A stretch of 64,000 nucleotides of DNA from Rhizobium vallis (lineage in GTDB: Bacteria; Pseudomonadota; Alphaproteobacteria; Rhizobiales; Rhizobiaceae). Shown here piece by piece: positions 7,350 through 16,295 of the stretch. The translations under genes were made by a program, and so were the position numbers. The stretch covers positions 62,001 to 126,000 of the forward strand of contig NZ_ML133695.1 in assembly GCF_003985155.1 (NCBI RefSeq). Direction: 5' to 3'. Positions within the stretch are counted from its first letter, which is position 1; each line of letters starts with the position of its first letter. The notes beneath the pieces are model-generated. The model did no database searches. It was given only the letters and a program-made list of their open reading frames with translations, and had not been told where the DNA came from.

Positions 7350-9640
7350 GCGGCGTTTCGCCGGCGGAAGGACACCATGATCGATTTGGAGGTGGGCGTA
7401 TCGCTTTCCATGCCGGCGCTGCCAAGCGGCACGAGCACGTTCAGCTCGGGGTAATAACCCGCGATGCTGCCCCTTGGTATGTCATAGGGCACGAAGCGAA
7501 AATCCCGCGCGATGCGCTCGATGCCGTCATCATGTTCGCCGATCACATCGACCCGCTCACCTGCCTCGGCCTTCATCGCCTTCAGGTCGGCGGGGTGGAT
7601 GAAGATGACCTGCCGCTCGCCGTAGACGCCGCGATACCGGTCGTCGAGGCCGTAGACTGTCGTATTGTACTGATCGTGCGACCGGAACGTCTGCAGGGCA
7701 AAACGCCCCTCGCCCTTGCGCGCGCGCTGATGCACCGTCTCCTCGGGCAGCGGTCCGGCGGAGAACGATGCCTTGCCCGCCGGCGTTTCCCACTCCCGAT
7801 GGGCGGCCGCGTTGCGCAGATGGAAGCCGCGCGGCTTGCGCAGACGCTTGTTATAGTTTTCGAAGCCTGGAATCGTCGCCTCGATGTGATCGCGGATGCG
7901 GTCGTAGTCGCCGGCGAGCTCCGCCCAGTCGACCACAGCCGAGCCGACTGTCGCTTCCGCCATGCCGGCGATGATGGCGACCTCCGAGAGAAGATGCGGC
8001 GAAGCCGGACGATTGATGCCGGCGGAGCCATGCACCATGCTCATCGAATCCTCGACGCTCACCAGCTGCGAGCCGCCGGCCGCGCCGCGATCCATCTCGG
8101 TGCGTCCCAGGCATGGCAGAATGAAAGACGCCCCGCCGGGCATGAGATGCGAATGGTTGGGCTTGGTCGCGATGTGAACCGTCAGCTTCAGCCGCCGAAG
8201 CGCCTTTTCGACGAGCGCGCTGTCCGGCGTGGCGCGCGCGAAATTGCCTCCGAGCCCGATGAAGGCCTCGGCCGAGCCATCGAGCATCGCTCCGATCGCG
8301 GCAAGCACGTTGTGGCCATGTTCGCGAGGAACGGCAAAACGGAAGTGCTTCTCGAGCGCATCGAGGAAATCCTCCGACGGCTGTTCGTTGATGCCGACGG
8401 TGCGGTCGCCCTGCACGTTGGAATGGCCGCGAACCGGGCAGAGGCCCGCGCCCTTCTTACCGATATTGCCGCGCAGGAACATGAAGTTGGCGATCTCGCG
8501 GATCGTCGCGACCGAATGCAGATGCTGGGTGACGCCCATCGCCCAAGTGCAGATCACCCGTTCGGCCTTGATATAGACTTCGGCCGCCCGTTCGATCTCC
8601 TCGCGGCTCAGCCCCGACTGGTCCTCTATCGCGGCCCAGCTGGTCGCCTCGACCGCGGCGCAATACCCCTGAAAACCCGCGCAATGCTCGGCGAGGAATG
8701 CATGGTCGAGAACATCAGGCAGGCCGGCTGCGACAGCCGCATCTTCGGCGGCCAAGACGGCCTTCGCCATGCCCCGCACCGCGGCCATATCACCGCCGAG
8801 CTGCGGTTGCAGATAATGGCTGGCGATGTCGGTCGAACCGCCGCGCATCATCTCGATCTTGTCCTGCGGGTCGGAGAAGCGCTCCAGGCCGCGCTCGCGG
8901 ATGGGATTGAAGACGACGACGCGCGCGCCGCGGATCGCCGCACGGCGCAGGTCGCCGAGCATTCTCGGATGGTTTGTGCCCGGGTTCTGGCCGATCACGA
9001 AGATCGCGTCGGCCTCCTCGAAATCCTCCAGGAGCACGGTGCCCTTGCCGACGCCGACTGCCTGCTTCATGGCAATGCCGCTCGCCTCATGGCACATGTT
9101 GGAGCAATCGGGAAAATTATTGGTGCCGTAGATGCGCACGAACAGCTGATAGAGGAAGGCGGCCTCGTTGCTCGCCCGGCCCGAGGTGTAAAACTCCGCC
9201 CGGTTGGGATTGTCGAGGCCTTTCAGGATGCCGCCGATCTCGGCAAAGGCATCCTCCCACGAAACCGGCAGGTAACGGTCGCTCGCCCCGTCATAACGCA
9301 TCGGATGCGTGAGGCGACCATTGAGTTCCAGCTCGTAATCCGACAGCTGACGAAGCTCGGACACCGTGTTGGCTGCGAAGAAGGCAGGCGTTGCCCGCTT
9401 CTCCGTCGCCTCCCAGGCGACGGCCTTCACGCCGTTCTCGCAGAACTCGAACGACGACCCATGTTCGGGATCGCCCCAGGCGCAGCCAGGGCAATCGAAG
9501 CCATCCGGCTGGTTCGCCTTCAGCATGGTTCGCGCCCCTGATATGGGCATGCCGCTTTGAAGCAACTGCTTGCCGCAGCTCTTCAACGCGCCCCAACCGC
9601 CGGCCGCCGCCGATTTCTTGCCAATGAATTTCGTGTCCAT
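7346..9640 (-). CDS. FdhF/YdeP-family molybdopterin-dependent oxidoreductase
   Basis: A 764-residue protein matching the YdeP branch of formate dehydrogenase H-like enzymes. Near the N-terminus (about residues 48-68) is a cysteine cluster, FDCPGCAWG followed by FEFCENG, suited to one Fe-S cluster. The central region has the family motifs RLTHPMRYDG, YTSGRASNEAAFLYQLF and FVIGQNPGTNHPRML, and the C-terminal part has the molybdopterin-dinucleotide binding domain. There is no twin-arginine signal, so it acts in the cytoplasm. E. coli YdeP is linked to acid resistance; the substrate of this branch is not established. No FdhD or cofactor gene is adjacent. ATG 9640 is the natural start. Confidence 0.88.
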   Translation of the reverse strand: MDTKFIGKKSAAAGGWGALKSCGKQLLQSGMPISGARTMLKANQPDGFDCPGCAWGDPEHGSSFEFCENGVKAVAWEATEKRATPAFFAANTVSELRQLSDYELELNGRLTHPMRYDGASDRYLPVSWEDAFAEIGGILKGLDNPNRAEFYTSGRASNEAAFLYQLFVRIYGTNNFPDCSNMCHEASGIAMKQAVGVGKGTVLLEDFEEADAIFVIGQNPGTNHPRMLGDLRRAAIRGARVVVFNPIRERGLERFSDPQDKIEMMRGGSTDIASHYLQPQLGGDMAAVRGMAKAVLAAEDAAVAAGLPDVLDHAFLAEHCAGFQGYCAAVEATSWAAIEDQSGLSREEIERAAEVYIKAERVICTWAMGVTQHLHSVATIREIANFMFLRGNIGKKGAGLCPVRGHSNVQGDRTVGINEQPSEDFLDALEKHFRFAVPREHGHNVLAAIGAMLDGSAEAFIGLGGNFARATPDSALVEKALRRLKLTVHIATKPNHSHLMPGGASFILPCLGRTEMDRGAAGGSQLVSVEDSMSMVHGSAGINRPASPHLLSEVAIIAGMAEATVGSAVVDWAELAGDYDRIRDHIEATIPGFENYNKRLRKPRGFHLRNAAAHREWETPAGKASFSAGPLPEETVHQRARKGEGRFALQTFRSHDQYNTTVYGLDDRYRGVYGERQVIFIHPADLKAMKAEAGERVDVIGEHDDGIERIARDFRFVPYDIPRGSIAGYYPELNVLVPLGSAGMESDTPTSKSIMVSFRRRNAA

Positions 9641-9751
9641 CCGCCCTGTATTGTCGAAGCGCGGAAAACATCAAGACCGCAGGAACGATGGTTCGATAGA
9701 AAAAATCTATCGATAAGTGCAAAATCGCCGCACGCTCTTGTGCGACATGCT

Positions 9752-11755
9752 TTAGCCGACATCCTTCATGCCGTGCCGTTCGTCCGGCGAATGGGCGAGA
9801 ACCCGATTGCGGCCTTGCGTCTTGGCGTCGTAAAGCGCGGCATCGGCCTCGGTCAGGAGACGGTTCGGATTGACCCGCAAGGTGGCTCCCGTCGCGCAGG
9901 ATATGCCGATGCTGGCGGTCACCCGTCCGAACTCGCTGCCGGAATGAGGGATATTCTCCTGGGCCAGGCGACGCGCGAATTGCTCCGCAACGATCATCGC
10001 GCCTTTGGCGCTGGTTGCGGGGAGCAGCACCACGAATTCCTCGCCGCCGTAACGCGCGACGATGTCTGCGGGCCGGCTGACGGACTGGCGCAGGCACTTG
10101 CTGATGACACGCAGGCACTGGTCTCCGGCGGGATGGCCATAGGTATCGTTATAGGCCTTGAAGCGGTCGATATCGATCATGAGAAGGCTGAATGGCGTGT
10201 TTTTCCTGGCGCTGCCGGCAGTCTCGCGGGCGAAAGCCTCGTCGAAGGCCCGGCGGTTGGCCATTCCAGTCAATCCGTCGGTCTCGGCAAGATTCCTCAG
10301 TTGCTCCGCCGACAGCCTGAGTGCGATTTCCGCCTCCTTCGTCGCCGTGATATCCGAAACGACGGCCATTGCCGCGCCGTCTTCGGCGAGCCTTGTCCGG
10401 ATGCTGCGCCAGTCGCCGTTATGAAGTTGAATTTCCTCGTCCTTGTTGCTGTGCAATGAGGCGGTGGCGGCCTTGATCCATTCCTCGAGATCCTCTGGGA
10501 TGCCGACCCGTTCCTCCGTTTCGGCGACCCGGCGAAGGATGTCGCTGATATGCGCGCCGACCACGCGGGCATCGCCGGAGAGCGGAAACGCGCTGCGATA
10601 CTGCTCGTTGCAGAAGATGAGGAAGCCCTTTTTGTCGTACATGGCGATGCCGTCGGACATGGAGGCCATCGCATGCGACAGCAGGTTCTTGCTTTCGCGC
10701 AATTCCCGCTCCAGCGCGGCGCGCTCGGTCACATCGCGCGTCACGCCGGCAAGGCCGATCACTCGCCCCTGCTTGTCCCGCAGCGGCACCTTGGAGGCGA
10801 GCATGGATCTGCCTTCGATCTGTTCGGGGCAATCGATCAGCGGCTCGCCCGTCTCCATCACCTGCTGCTCGAGATGATACAATTCCTCGGCGAGCGGTCG
10901 CGACAGGAGATTGAAATCCGACAATCCGGTCATCTCAGCCGTCGTCCGGAAACGGTAGAGGCGGATCATGTTTTCGTTGACGGTGATGAAGCGGCTGTTT
11001 CGATCCTTCACATAGAGATAGTCGGGCGACTGCGAAAATGCGGTCACCAATATGCTGCGTTCCAGCTGCCATTGCTGCATCTTCAGGAGAACGAAACCGC
11101 ATAGCAACGTCGCCAGGCAATTCAATGCCGTCATGGGGAAACCGAAGCCGGCCAGCACATTGGCATTCGACACGGTGGGCAGCATCGTCATCGATGCGAC
11201 AATCACGCCGGCAAGAGCAAGGGTCAGCAGCGCAACATCCATAAATCTCGGCGATCTCTTGCGAATACAGAAATGCGCAATCAATCCGATGCCGGCCGCA
11301 GCAGCCATCGTAACGATCCCGTCGAGCATTGCCGCGCCACCGACGGCAAAGCGGAAAGCCACCGCCAGCGCCACGGCGAAAGCCGCCGCAACCGGCCCGC
11401 CGAACATGCCCGCCAGCGCAAGCGGCGAGAAGCGCAGATCGACATAGATACCGGGATGGAATTCGACCGCCAGCAATATGGAGCCGATAGAGGCGCCGCC
11501 GGCGATGATTCCGAAGGCGATTTTTTGCTGCAGGAGCGAGTGACGCTGAAACTGGATCGAGAAATGCGCCCAGAGCGATATTGCCAGACACACGAAGGAA
11601 AGGTTGCCGCCGAACTGCGTCCAGATGCCATTCACCACGTGGATCCACCTTCCAAGATTTGTAACAAACTGACCATAGGGCAACACTGGTTTGAGCTTAG
11701 TTAAATCGGCGGCCCACGGGGCTGTATTTGCTCGCAGGCGTTGATCCTTCCTCAA
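9752..11755 (-). CDS. Membrane sensor diguanylate cyclase (5TM-PAS-PAS-GGDEF)
   Basis: Up to 667 residues. Roughly residues 45-235 form five to six transmembrane helices of the LytS-like 5TM type (LAGMFGGPVAAAF). Two PAS domains follow (about 245-360 and 365-480), then a GGDEF domain with an intact active site YGGEEF near 570. The product-inhibition motif RPAD lies five residues before GGEEF, so c-di-GMP synthesis with feedback is expected. The ATG at 11755 overlaps the upstream gene by 59 bases. A GTG at 11635, just before the first hydrophobic stretch and preceded by GGAAGG, is an alternative start giving 627 residues. Confidence 0.85.
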   Translation of the reverse strand: MRKDQRLRANTAPWAADLTKLKPVLPYGQFVTNLGRWIHVVNGIWTQFGGNLSFVCLAISLWAHFSIQFQRHSLLQQKIAFGIIAGGASIGSILLAVEFHPGIYVDLRFSPLALAGMFGGPVAAAFAVALAVAFRFAVGGAAMLDGIVTMAAAAGIGLIAHFCIRKRSPRFMDVALLTLALAGVIVASMTMLPTVSNANVLAGFGFPMTALNCLATLLCGFVLLKMQQWQLERSILVTAFSQSPDYLYVKDRNSRFITVNENMIRLYRFRTTAEMTGLSDFNLLSRPLAEELYHLEQQVMETGEPLIDCPEQIEGRSMLASKVPLRDKQGRVIGLAGVTRDVTERAALERELRESKNLLSHAMASMSDGIAMYDKKGFLIFCNEQYRSAFPLSGDARVVGAHISDILRRVAETEERVGIPEDLEEWIKAATASLHSNKDEEIQLHNGDWRSIRTRLAEDGAAMAVVSDITATKEAEIALRLSAEQLRNLAETDGLTGMANRRAFDEAFARETAGSARKNTPFSLLMIDIDRFKAYNDTYGHPAGDQCLRVISKCLRQSVSRPADIVARYGGEEFVVLLPATSAKGAMIVAEQFARRLAQENIPHSGSEFGRVTASIGISCATGATLRVNPNRLLTEADAALYDAKTQGRNRVLAHSPDERHGMKDVG

Positions 11756-13946
11756 ACGTCAACCGACCGGTCGAAAATTGCGCACCCGCGTTTTGCTGAA
11801 GCAGTCTGAGCGAAATCTCGTAGGGCAGCATGGGTCTGCCGACCAAGAAGCCTTGAATCTGATCGCAGCCGCAGTCGCGCAGTATCTCCATCTGCTGCTG
11901 GTTCTCGACGCCCTCGGCCGTGACAGGAATCCCGAGGGCCGTCGCCAGGGCGATGGTCGCGCGCAGAACGTCGACGCCGTTTTCTTTTTCCCCGAGACCT
12001 AAGACGAGCGAGCGGTCGATTTTCACGCGGTCGAACCCGAACTGCCGCAAGGCGCCGATGCTGGCATAACCGCAGCCGAAGTCATCGAGCGCAAACTTGA
12101 TGCCCGTGCGCCTCAGCTGATCGATGGAGCGGCGGGCCTGATCGGGGTTCGTCATCAGCACGCCTTCGGTTATTTCAAGCGTCAGGCAGGTAGCATCGAA
12201 ACCGGACTCCTGAAGAATGGCGGTCACCTGCGCCGCAAAATCCGGATTGCAAAGCTGGACCGGCGAGACATTGACCGACAGGGCAAGTCCCGGCCAGTTC
12301 CTGGCGTGCTCGATTGATCTGCGCAGCATATGTGCACCCAGCGCATCGATGAGGCCGGATTTTTCGGCGAGCGGAACGAAGACCTCGGGGCTGATGTTTC
12401 CGGCAGCGCTACGCCAACGCGCCAGGGCCTCAAGGCCGATAATGGCGCCCGTCGCAGCCGAAACGAGCGGTTGAAAAGCGGGTTCGATCACGCCGTTGCT
12501 GATCGCCTTTCGCAATCCGCCTTCCAGCTCGACGACGCGCTGGCGCTCGCGGTCAAACTCCGGATCATATGTGACGACCTGGCCCTTGCCATTTTCCTTG
12601 GCGCGGCAAAGGGCCATGCGTGCTCGGCGCAGCAGCTCACTGGGAGTGATGTCGTCGCTTCGAAGCGCGACCCCGATGCTCGCCCTGACTTCGATCGTCC
12701 GGTCGCCGATCCTGAACGGATCGGCAAAGAGCCCGAAGATTGCGTCCTCCATCTCGCTCCCCGCAGCGGAGCCAGGACGCAGCAGCGCGAACTCGTCGCC
12801 ACCAAGCCTCGCCGTGGTAAGGATTTCCGGGTGGCACCTCTTGAGGGCGTTGGCGACGATATTAATGAGCTCATCTCCAACGGTATGACCCCAGGCATCG
12901 TTGACGGCCTTGAAGCCGTCGAGATCGATCACGTAGAGCGACGCCACTTCGACATGTTCGAGGGCGTCGAGGAAGCCGTGCCTGTTGAGCAGCCCGCTCG
13001 GAACGTCATGGCTTGCGACGAAACGCGCGGCCTCGGCGAGGCGGCGCAGGCGCCGCGTCTCGAACATGCCGGCCAACAGGGCGACCATCAGAAAAAGCAT
13101 GAGAATGCCGACAGAGGCCGCAATATAGGGATAGACCTTATCGAAGACTGCATTTCCCGGCGCCTTGCTCGGCCAGACGAGGTAGGCGATGGCGCCGCCG
13201 TTCATATCGGTGATCGCAGTGCTAAGCAGTCCGGGCTCCGGCGTCGATTGCAGCCGCAGCCCGTCCAGCCCATGCTCCTGCGAGAGCTTGTCGATAACCT
13301 CGGGCGTCAACTCCTCGGAGAATGTCAGGACACTGGATTTCGGAAGTCCTTCAACTGCGCCGAAGGGCTGGATCGCCTGGGATACCGCGAGCGCGACGCC
13401 GGTCTTCGTCTTGAAGAAATTGGTCAGCGGCGCCGATTGCGGGCTGGCGGCGACTTCGACCTGCCTGTCGAAGGCCTTGCCGAAATATTCGCGCGGCTCG
13501 AACTTCCTGCCTTTCGCAAAGGCCGAGACGACATTGCCGCCGGGGCCGGTCACGATCGCGGCGTCATAGAGCGGATCATCGGCACTGGTCTTGCCCCAGT
13601 TCTCATAGGCCCAGTCTGGGGCCGCAGAAGAGCCGACAGCCGCATAGGCGTCATCCCAGACGGCATTGTCCTTGACGGCCGCTTCCAGCCTGCTCGCAAG
13701 CGCATCGAGCGCAGCTTGCGCTGCGCGATTGGCGCGCGCATCGTCGATCTCATTGGCCGACCGCGTCATCGTCATGACGACATGCGCCTCAAGTCCCGTC
13801 AGCAGGAATGCCACGGCCAGAAAGCAGGCGATCGCCGCGGCGATCGAGGAAGTATGGGCGCAAAGGCGCCCTGCCAGAGTGGACGACATGAGACGTACGC
13901 AAACCGGGATGGAAAGGTCATGTCCAAGGACGGCAGAAGACATCAT
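11697..13946 (-). CDS. CHASE4-GGDEF-EAL c-di-GMP enzyme
   Basis: A 749-residue membrane protein: one N-terminal transmembrane helix (about 33-55), a periplasmic CHASE4-like sensor with the motif AVWDDAYAA, a second helix near 270-292, a GGDEF domain (RLGGDEF near 380) and an EAL domain (EALARW, EITEGVLM, DDFGCGYAS, KIDRS). Both catalytic cores look intact. No RxxD inhibition site precedes GGDEF, so it may act mainly as a phosphodiesterase or be bifunctional. It lies directly upstream of the 5TM-PAS-GGDEF gene on the same strand. In-frame ATGs at 13943 and 13889 are other possible starts. Confidence 0.87.
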   Translation of the reverse strand: MMSSAVLGHDLSIPVCVRLMSSTLAGRLCAHTSSIAAAIACFLAVAFLLTGLEAHVVMTMTRSANEIDDARANRAAQAALDALASRLEAAVKDNAVWDDAYAAVGSSAAPDWAYENWGKTSADDPLYDAAIVTGPGGNVVSAFAKGRKFEPREYFGKAFDRQVEVAASPQSAPLTNFFKTKTGVALAVSQAIQPFGAVEGLPKSSVLTFSEELTPEVIDKLSQEHGLDGLRLQSTPEPGLLSTAITDMNGGAIAYLVWPSKAPGNAVFDKVYPYIAASVGILMLFLMVALLAGMFETRRLRRLAEAARFVASHDVPSGLLNRHGFLDALEHVEVASLYVIDLDGFKAVNDAWGHTVGDELINIVANALKRCHPEILTTARLGGDEFALLRPGSAAGSEMEDAIFGLFADPFRIGDRTIEVRASIGVALRSDDITPSELLRRARMALCRAKENGKGQVVTYDPEFDRERQRVVELEGGLRKAISNGVIEPAFQPLVSAATGAIIGLEALARWRSAAGNISPEVFVPLAEKSGLIDALGAHMLRRSIEHARNWPGLALSVNVSPVQLCNPDFAAQVTAILQESGFDATCLTLEITEGVLMTNPDQARRSIDQLRRTGIKFALDDFGCGYASIGALRQFGFDRVKIDRSLVLGLGEKENGVDVLRATIALATALGIPVTAEGVENQQQMEILRDCGCDQIQGFLVGRPMLPYEISLRLLQQNAGAQFSTGRLTFEEGSTPASKYSPVGRRFN

Positions 13947-14392
13947 GTCCGCAACGCGCTGCAGTCCAAGCCGCTAACATCGGATGGCATAAACCAAACT
14001 TAACAACCGCGTCATCGAGCCCGAAACAGGCGCGCTCATAACGCAATTATGCGCCGTTCGGATAGTTTTGCGCATTTGGACATCTCTTCACCGCTTACAG
14101 ATTGCCGCTGCCAGCAAGAGTGACGGCTGCATTGGCGATCGAGGCGCAACCGGGGCTTTTCCTTCAGTGCCTGATATCGCCGACCGCTGACCGGTGAAGG
14201 CCTTGCCGAGACGTGCGACGGGCAGCGGGCACGGCCGCTCCGGCGGCAAGGCGGCGATCGCCGAATTTACCGGCTTGCGCTGGATTGCGATGGAGGATTC
14301 CGCCCAACATTATCCGCTCTAGGGGCGAAGAGCATCGCCGACGCGCGACGGCTATTTCGGTCGTGGCGCTGCCTTTGTTCTATCTCTTTGCT
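13947..14392. other. Gap without a convincing gene
   Basis: About 450 bases. The end next to 13947 should hold the promoter of the CHASE4-GGDEF-EAL gene. A 42-codon GTG-started frame at 14194-14322 (+) ends in GLRWIAMEDSAQHYPL and looks mildly coding, but it has no clear ribosome site and no recognised relative; it could be a remnant. Confidence 0.4.
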
Positions 14393-14929
14393 TTAAGCGC
14401 TTTTGCTGGAATCGCTCTGGAGACCATCCAGCGCATCGGCAAGCTTCAGCCAAAGATCATGGGCCGGCGAAGGGATGGGGCGCGAATCCTCGTCGGAGAT
14501 CCGAGGTGGGAAATCGACCTCGGTCGCCCTGAAAGTCGTCAGCATCCGGCGAAATTTCGTAGCCTTGTCCGTGAACTGGTCGGAACCCTGCTCCCCCAGC
14601 ACCGTGCGGAATGTTGCCACGGCCAGATTGAAATTCCTCTGCAACTGCCCGAACGCGCCACGGTGCTTCTCCCGCATGCTTCCCTGGAGATCTCCGAGCG
14701 CAAGAGCCGCCACCGCCCGATTGAAATCGGACAGATTATCGTCGATCGATACGATCAGTTCGTTGAGCATGGCCGCCGAACGGCAAAAATCCGGATCGGC
14801 GTAATCGGCATCCATTCGCCGCGTCAGGTCCCCGCTCATGACGGCAGCGACCAATGCCGCAAGCTCAGCGCAGAATCTGGCTTTCTGATCTCTGAAATCG
14901 GCTACCGAGCCGTTCGCTGTCTCGACCAT
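14393..14929 (-). CDS. HAMP-like domain protein, chemoreceptor-type fragment
   Basis: A 178-residue soluble protein. Residues about 20-115 contain two tandem segments resembling HAMP repeats of methyl-accepting chemotaxis proteins (VMSGDLTRRMDADY, then ALGDLQGSMREKHRGAF with FNLAVATFRTVLGE). The transmembrane segment and the signalling hairpin of a real chemoreceptor are both missing, and the C-terminus is a charged tail. It is either a stand-alone HAMP adaptor or the remains of a chemoreceptor gene. The ribosome site before ATG 14929 is weak. No chemotaxis gene is adjacent. Confidence 0.55.
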   Translation of the reverse strand: MVETANGSVADFRDQKARFCAELAALVAAVMSGDLTRRMDADYADPDFCRSAAMLNELIVSIDDNLSDFNRAVAALALGDLQGSMREKHRGAFGQLQRNFNLAVATFRTVLGEQGSDQFTDKATKFRRMLTTFRATEVDFPPRISDEDSRPIPSPAHDLWLKLADALDGLQSDSSKSA

Positions 14930-15406
14930 GCGCGCGCAGCCTCAGTGTGAAAGGCGGCTGCCGCAACACCCGCGGCAGATCACAAGCGCACAAATGCTAT
15001 GGACCATGTGGTATTCCCATCCGGCTTACTGACAAATCATGCCACCGCCACGAATGAGCAAGCCGGCATCGCCCCGGCGACAGGGCAGCCCCATCCAAGG
15101 CCGCAGCACTTAAGAAAGTCCTTCGTCGCCTCAAAAGTCGGATTTTTTGCGCGCAGATCGGATAACATCTACGCATTTCGATCAGGATTGGGCGGCGGCG
15201 CTATGGTTGAACAAGCGCTTCGGCGAACTGTCCTCCGCTAAAATGACAGCCGCCGGTAGAAAGCTTTGCTCATCGTACGATTGGCGGCGGCCCGCCATTA
15301 AAAATTTCCAGGAACCTTTTCGACCGATCCGCATCCAATGCTCGCTGACACGGCGCAGCACCGCTGCCGCCGGAAGGATCCGTGCACGGACACAAGGAGA
15401 CAGATC
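14930..15406. other. Intergenic region upstream of the DUF4142 operon
   Basis: About 480 bases without a convincing gene. GGAACC at 15311-15316 resembles the -35 element of ECF or general-stress sigma factors and lies 91 bases before the DUF4142 start. No matching CGTT-type -10 was found at 16-17 bases, so the promoter call is weak. Confidence 0.35.
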
Positions 15407-15928
15407 ATGTTGAAACGAATTCTCGGCGCAACCTTCCTCGCGGCGTCGCTCGGCACGGCCGCGTTCGCCGCCGATGCCAAGCCGACCGATCCCCAGATCG
15501 CACACATCGCCTATACCGCCGGGCAGATCGACGTCACCGCCGCGGAGCAGGCGTTGAAGAAGAGCAAGAATGCCGAGGTCATCGAATTCGCCAAGACAAT
15601 GGAGCGCGACCATAAGGCCGTCAACGACCAGGCGCTTGCCCTCGTCAAGAAGCTGAAGGTGACGCCGGAGGACAATAAGATCAGCCAGTCGCTCTCGACC
15701 CAGGCGAGCAAGGAACTGAAGACGCTTGATGCCCTCGACGGTACAGCCTACGACAAGGCCTATATCGACAACGAAGTCGCCTATCACAAGTCGGTCAACG
15801 ATGCGCTGGCCAAGGTGCTGATCCCTTCGGCTCAGAACAAGGAGCTGAGATCGCTGCTGGAAACGGGCCTGACCGTGTTCAAGGAGCACCAGATGCATGC
15901 CGAGCATCTCGCGTCGATGATAAAGTAG
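15407..15928 (+). CDS. Exported DUF4142-family protein
   Basis: A 173-residue protein with a clear Sec signal peptide (MLKRILGATFLAASLGTAAFA, cleavage near residue 21-22). The mature part is an alpha-helical, histidine-containing domain of the DUF4142 family (ferritin-like helical bundle): DPQIAHIAYTAGQIDVTAAEQ, FAKTMERDHKAVND and VFKEHQMHAEHL. The molecular function of the family is unknown. ATG 15407 is chosen over 15338 because AAGGAGA precedes it and the signal peptide starts there. It is followed 7 bases later by a cupredoxin and then an ECF sigma factor, suggesting an envelope stress or copper/redox response unit. Confidence 0.85.
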   Translation: MLKRILGATFLAASLGTAAFAADAKPTDPQIAHIAYTAGQIDVTAAEQALKKSKNAEVIEFAKTMERDHKAVNDQALALVKKLKVTPEDNKISQSLSTQASKELKTLDALDGTAYDKAYIDNEVAYHKSVNDALAKVLIPSAQNKELRSLLETGLTVFKEHQMHAEHLASMIK

Positions 15929-15935
15929 AGTGGCA

Positions 15936-16253
15936 ATGGGATTGCTGCCGAAACTGCTGCCGCTGTTGTTGGCGCTGCTTACAGGCAGCGGTGTCGCCTC
16001 GGCGGCGGAATATCAGATCACCATCGCGGGCATGAATTTCGGTGCGCCGCCGGCCGAGCTGCATGTAGGCGATGTGATCGTCTGGCGAAACGATGATATA
16101 TTCCGGCATACGGCAACGGCCCGCGACAAAAGCTTCGATATCGACCTGCCGCCGAAATCGGAGGGACGGATGACGATCAGCCAGGCGGGAGCAGTCGATT
16201 TCTATTGCCGCTTTCATCCCGCCATGACGGGCAAACTGGAGGCCCGGCCTTAG
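15936..16253 (+). CDS. Periplasmic cupredoxin (amicyanin/plastocyanin-like)
   Basis: A 105-residue protein with a signal peptide (hydrophobic LLPLLLALLTGSGVASA) and a small blue-copper fold. Type 1 copper ligands can be read directly: His in DIFRHTA, then Cys, His and Met in YCRFHPAM. The spacing C-x2-H-x2-M fits amicyanin-like proteins, which carry single electrons in the periplasm. The start is ATG 15936; a GTG at 15930 is also possible. The gene lies between DUF4142 and an ECF sigma factor on the same strand. Confidence 0.85.
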   Translation: MGLLPKLLPLLLALLTGSGVASAAEYQITIAGMNFGAPPAELHVGDVIVWRNDDIFRHTATARDKSFDIDLPPKSEGRMTISQAGAVDFYCRFHPAMTGKLEARP

Positions 16254-16295
16254 AGGCCGGGCTCCCGGAAAGACGAGGCGAGCAGGAGGTTTTCC

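Noticed and set aside
7211..9541. 776-codon plus-strand frame opposite the molybdopterin oxidoreductase
   Set aside because: The minus-strand product has clear family motifs and the plus-strand one is R/H/A-rich with none; it is a mirror frame of high-GC coding DNA.
12330..14003. 557-codon plus-strand frame opposite the CHASE4-GGDEF-EAL gene
   Set aside because: No family motif and composition of an antisense frame; the opposite strand carries intact GGDEF and EAL motifs.
14213..14950. 245-codon plus-strand frame around the HAMP-like gene
   Set aside because: Mirror frame; the minus-strand product has HAMP-type repeats.
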